NCBI GenBank assembly: GCA_002480345.1
Contig: DLBY01000097.1
Span: forward strand, 1-8,151
DNA from: Phycisphaerales bacterium UBA7812
GTDB taxonomy: Bacteria; Planctomycetota; Phycisphaerae; Phycisphaerales; UBA1924
Direction of reading: 5' to 3'
DNA length: 8,151 bases
Both the position numbers and the translations under genes were made by a program. Shown here one piece after another: positions 6,026 through 8,151 of the stretch. Numbering within the stretch: the first letter of the stretch is position 1; the number at the start of each line of letters is the position of its first letter. The notes beneath the pieces were generated by a model, which saw nothing but the letters and a program-made list of their open reading frames with translations, was not told where the DNA came from and made no database searches.

Positions 6026-7417
6026 ATGCCCATCACCGTCACCATGCCGCGACTCTCCGACACCATGGAACAGGGGACCGTTGTCAAGTGGCATGTCGCC
6101 GAGGGCGACAGCGTCGAGATGGGCCAGGTGCTGGCCGACATCGAGACCGACAAGGCGACCATGGAACTCGAGTCGTTCGACAACGGCACCGTTGCGAAGA
6201 TCGCGTCGGGCGAGGGCGAGAAGGTCCCCGTCGGCGCGACGATTATGGTGATCGCCGAGGACGGGGAGGATGTCGCGGAAGCCGCGAAGGCGGCGGAGTC
6301 GTCGGGGTCATCCGCGGGTGAATCGAAGAGCGAGAAGCAGGCCGAGGGCTCGAGCGACGCGGCTTCATCCGGATCGTCCGCGACCGCGACCGCCCAGGTG
6401 CCCGCCCCGACGCCCGCGCCCTCGAACGGGTCCGCCGCGACGAGCGGGTCGAGCAACGGCTCCGCGCCCGCTGAGGAGGGCGGGCGGATCTTCGCGAGCC
6501 CGCTGGCAAAGAAGATCGCCGCGGAACGCGGGATCGACCTCGGGAGCGTGCACGGAACGGGCCCCTCCGGGCGGATCGTGAAAAAGGATGTCGAGTCGTT
6601 CACCGGCGCCCCCGCGTCGGCACCGGCGCAGACCCCGGCCGCGTCGTCCGCCCCGGCCCCCGCGATGGCGCCGCTGCCGGCGCCGTCCGCGGCGCTCGAG
6701 GATCGGACCGTCACCCTCACCGGGATGCGCGAGACGATCGCGAAGCGGCTCGTCGAGTCGAAGACGACGATCCCCCACTACCAGGTCACGGTCTCCGCCC
6801 GCCTCGATGCGCTGACCGAGCTCCGCTCGCAGCTCAACGAGCAGCTCGCGCCGCAGGGCGTCAAGCTCAGCGTCAACGACTTCCTCGTCCGGGCCTGCGC
6901 CCTCGCGATGCACAGCCACCCGTTCGTCAACTCGTCCTGGGTCGCGAACGGACCGAGCATCCAGCTGCACGGGCGTGTGAACATCGGTGTCGCGGTCGCG
7001 CTCCCCGAAGAGCGGGGCGGCGGGCTCGTCGTCGCGACCCTCCGCGACGCGGACCGGGCAGGCCTGAGGCAGATCTCCGCGGACACCAAACGCCTCGCGA
7101 AGAAGGCCCGCGAGAAGGGCCTGACTGTCGAGGAAATGAGCGACTCGACCTTCACGATCTCCAACCTGGGGATGTTCGGGGTCGATCACTTCAGCGCGAT
7201 CGTCAACCCGCCCAACGCCGCGATCCTCGCGGTGGGCCGCTCGGTGCAGAAGCCCTTCGTCGAGTACGACGAGGACGGCGAGCCGGTGCTGGTCGTCGGC
7301 GAGGAGATGTCGATGACGATGTCCAGCGACCACCGCATCATCGACGGCGCGATGGCGGCGCAGTACCTCAACACCGTCAAGGAACTGCTCGAGAACCCCG
7401 CGTCTCTGCTGGTCTGA
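6026..7417 (+). CDS. pdhC: Dihydrolipoamide acetyltransferase, E2 of the pyruvate dehydrogenase complex
   Basis: Core subunit that receives the acetyl group from E1 on a swinging lipoyl arm and transfers it to CoA. The 463-residue protein has one lipoyl domain (1-77) with the lipoylated Lys43 in ETDKATMEL, then a Gly/Ser/Ala/Glu-rich flexible linker (about 78-154). Next is an E1/E3-binding domain (155-192; FASPLAKKIAAERG, GTGPSGRIVKKDV), a second Ala/Pro-rich linker (193-225), and the catalytic acyltransferase domain (226-463). The active-site DHRIIDG gives His436 and Asp440. A single lipoyl domain is common in bacteria. The start follows from the strong AGAAGGAG site and from the exact fit to the family N-terminus (MPITVTMPRLSDTMEQG). 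The gene stands apart from pdhAB behind its own likely promoter. A branched-chain or 2-oxoglutarate E2 is less likely given the nearby pyruvate-type E1. The E3 gene is not in the window. Confidence 0.95.
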   Translation: MPITVTMPRLSDTMEQGTVVKWHVAEGDSVEMGQVLADIETDKATMELESFDNGTVAKIASGEGEKVPVGATIMVIAEDGEDVAEAAKAAESSGSSAGESKSEKQAEGSSDAASSGSSATATAQVPAPTPAPSNGSAATSGSSNGSAPAEEGGRIFASPLAKKIAAERGIDLGSVHGTGPSGRIVKKDVESFTGAPASAPAQTPAASSAPAPAMAPLPAPSAALEDRTVTLTGMRETIAKRLVESKTTIPHYQVTVSARLDALTELRSQLNEQLAPQGVKLSVNDFLVRACALAMHSHPFVNSSWVANGPSIQLHGRVNIGVAVALPEERGGGLVVATLRDADRAGLRQISADTKRLAKKAREKGLTVEEMSDSTFTISNLGMFGVDHFSAIVNPPNAAILAVGRSVQKPFVEYDEDGEPVLVVGEEMSMTMSSDHRIIDGAMAAQYLNTVKELLENPASLLV

Positions 7418-7435
7418 CACCCCGACGCACCGGCG

Positions 7436-7461
7436 CTGATCCCGGGGGGGTCAGGACCCCC
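7436..7461. other. Overlapping inverted repeats at the pdhC/GNAT convergent junction
   Basis: CTGATCCC (7436-7443) can pair with GGGGTCAG (7447-7454, one G-T pair). Alternatively GGGGGTC (7446-7452) can pair with GACCCCC (7455-7461) around only two bases. Neither is followed by a T-run on either strand, so this is not a classical intrinsic terminator, although it occupies the 33-base gap between two converging genes and overlaps the GNAT stop codon. Confidence 0.3.
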
Positions 7462-7996
7462 GCGCGTCCGGCGTGGTGTACAGCGAGGTCGTCGTGTCGT
7501 AATACGCATCGGTCTCCCCGACGCGGCGCATGCCGATGCGCTCGAGCACCCGCTGCGATCGCTCGTGGGCCGGATGCGTCACCGCGATCACGCGTTCGAG
7601 CGCCGCGCCCGAGTCCGACATCGCCCATCGCAGGACCGCCCGCGCCGCCTCCGGCGCGTACCCCTGTCCCCAGGCCTCCCGCGCGATCCAATACCCGATC
7701 TCGATCTCGGGTCCTCGCGCATCGAAATCGCTCGGATCCATCCCGGAGCACGCGATCGGAACCAGCAGACACACGCCGAGGAACCGATCCGCCCGCTCGA
7801 TCGCGAAGGGCCCGAAGCCCCGCCCCCGCCACAGCCCTTCCGCGAAGCGGATCGTACGCTCGACACGCTCGCGAGAACGCGGGCGTCCATCCCCGATGAA
7901 CCGGCAGACCTCGGGGTCGTCCATCATCGAGGCGAGCGGTTCGAGATCGCCCGCGTCGAGCGGGCGGAGGCTGAGCCGTTCGGTGCGGATTTGCAT
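7451..7996 (-). CDS. GNAT family N-acetyltransferase, RimJ/RimL type
   Basis: Acetyl-CoA-dependent transferase of the Acetyltransf_3 group, cytoplasmic; relatives acetylate protein N-termini or small amines, and the substrate here cannot be read from the sequence. The 181-residue protein opens with the group's usual IRTERLSLRPLDAGDLEPL, has the beta-4 strand EIEIGYWI (97-104), the acetyl-CoA loop REAWGQGYAPEA (106-117), and the C-terminal HPAHERSQRVLERIGM helix (141-156), where His144 stands at a position often Asn or His in the family. The length is normal. No Shine-Dalgarno precedes the ATG at 7996, but a TATTCT hexamer ends eight bases before it, so the mRNA may be leaderless. The gene converges on pdhC with a 33-base gap and diverges from the gene at 8080. 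I see no functional tie to pyruvate dehydrogenase. Confidence 0.9.
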   Translation of the reverse strand: MQIRTERLSLRPLDAGDLEPLASMMDDPEVCRFIGDGRPRSRERVERTIRFAEGLWRGRGFGPFAIERADRFLGVCLLVPIACSGMDPSDFDARGPEIEIGYWIAREAWGQGYAPEAARAVLRWAMSDSGAALERVIAVTHPAHERSQRVLERIGMRRVGETDAYYDTTTSLYTTPDARGS

Positions 7997-8004
7997 GAAC
8001 CGCG

Positions 8005-8010
8005 AGAATA
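8005..8010 (-). promoter_or_regulatory. Candidate -10 element of the GNAT gene
   Basis: TATTCT on the minus strand ends eight bases before the ATG at 7996 and matches four of six consensus bases. The usual -10 to start distance would put transcription initiation at or within a base or two of the ATG. No good -35 hexamer was found. Confidence 0.3.
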
Positions 8011-8045
8011 CCGGACGCTCGGCGCAGATTCGCGCTGCGGGGAAT

Positions 8046-8073
8046 AGGACAAGCGTCGGCGGGCGATTACCAT
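8046..8073 (+). promoter_or_regulatory. Candidate promoter of the gene at 8080
   Basis: AGGACA (8046-8051) and TACCAT (8068-8073) each match four of six consensus bases with a 16-base spacer. The -10 hexamer ends six bases before the ATG, so the transcript would begin at the start codon. The same TACCAT hexamer is used in the candidate pdhA promoter. Confidence 0.35.
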
Positions 8074-8079
8074 GCCGTA

Positions 8080-8151
8080 ATGAACCGCCCTCTCGACGAT
8101 GCTCCCGACGACCTGCTCGAGCAGGCGAGGCTGCGCCTCCGCGCCGAGCAC
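8080..8151 (+). CDS. Start of an unidentified protein gene (3' partial)
   Basis: An ATG at 8080 opens a frame of 24 codons that runs off the window end. It begins MNRPLDDAPDDLLEQARLRL and shows the high third-position GC of the neighbouring genes. The peptide is acidic then helical and is too short to assign to a family. No Shine-Dalgarno is present; an ATG at 8072 is followed by a stop after two codons and is not usable. The promoter-like hexamers just upstream and the divergent orientation to the GNAT gene support a real gene start. Confidence 0.5.
   Translation, partial: MNRPLDDAPDDLLEQARLRLRAEH

Noticed and set aside
6260..6480. Repetitive-looking Ser/Gly/Ala/Pro-coding stretch, considered as a DNA repeat
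   Set aside because: It is the flexible linker of E2 between the lipoyl and binding domains, expected for the family; there is no regular DNA repeat unit.
7924..8151. A 75-codon minus-strand open frame at the window end
   Set aside because: It overlaps the start of the GNAT gene on the same strand in a different frame and has no motif or ribosome site.

Overview
The window is GC-rich DNA with strongly GC-biased third codon positions and reads like a Planctomycetota chromosome, most likely the Phycisphaerae branch. This is an inference from three things: the base composition, a secreted protein ending in a PEP-CTERM-like tail of the PAPG...RRRR type, and the style of the pyruvate dehydrogenase genes. 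No mobile element, RNA gene or CRISPR array was found.

Layout. Positions 1-2277 (+) hold the 3' part of a membrane-anchored S41 carboxy-terminal processing protease with a long helical N-terminal region, a PDZ domain and a Ser/Lys catalytic domain; its start lies before the window. A textbook terminator follows at 2379-2405, overlapping a possible promoter for the next unit. Positions 2520-3626 and 3695-4795 (+) are pdhA and pdhB, the alpha and beta subunits of pyruvate dehydrogenase E1, probably one transcript. A hairpin at 4852-4874 can terminate pdhB on the plus strand and the facing gene on the minus strand. Positions 4935-5693 (-) encode a secreted PEP-CTERM-like protein of unknown function. 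A 332-base divergent region (5694-6025) carries phased short repeats and a -10-like hexamer. Positions 6026-7417 (+) encode pdhC, the dihydrolipoamide acetyltransferase (E2). A RimJ/RimL-type GNAT acetyltransferase lies on the minus strand (7451-7996), and the first 24 codons of an unidentified plus-strand gene begin at 8080.

How the genes work together. PdhA/PdhB decarboxylate pyruvate and pass the acetyl group to the lipoyl-lysine of PdhC, which transfers it to CoA. E3 (dihydrolipoamide dehydrogenase) is not in the window. The E1 and E2 genes are separated by an oppositely oriented secreted-protein gene, so pdhC must have its own promoter. The protease, the PEP-CTERM-like protein and the GNAT enzyme show no evident link to this pathway.

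Most of the window is ordinary housekeeping DNA. I saw no convincing new system. The points most worth a second look are the promoter/terminator overlap ahead of pdhA, the 10-bp-phased repeats between the PEP-CTERM gene and pdhC, and the apparently leaderless divergent gene pair at the right end.
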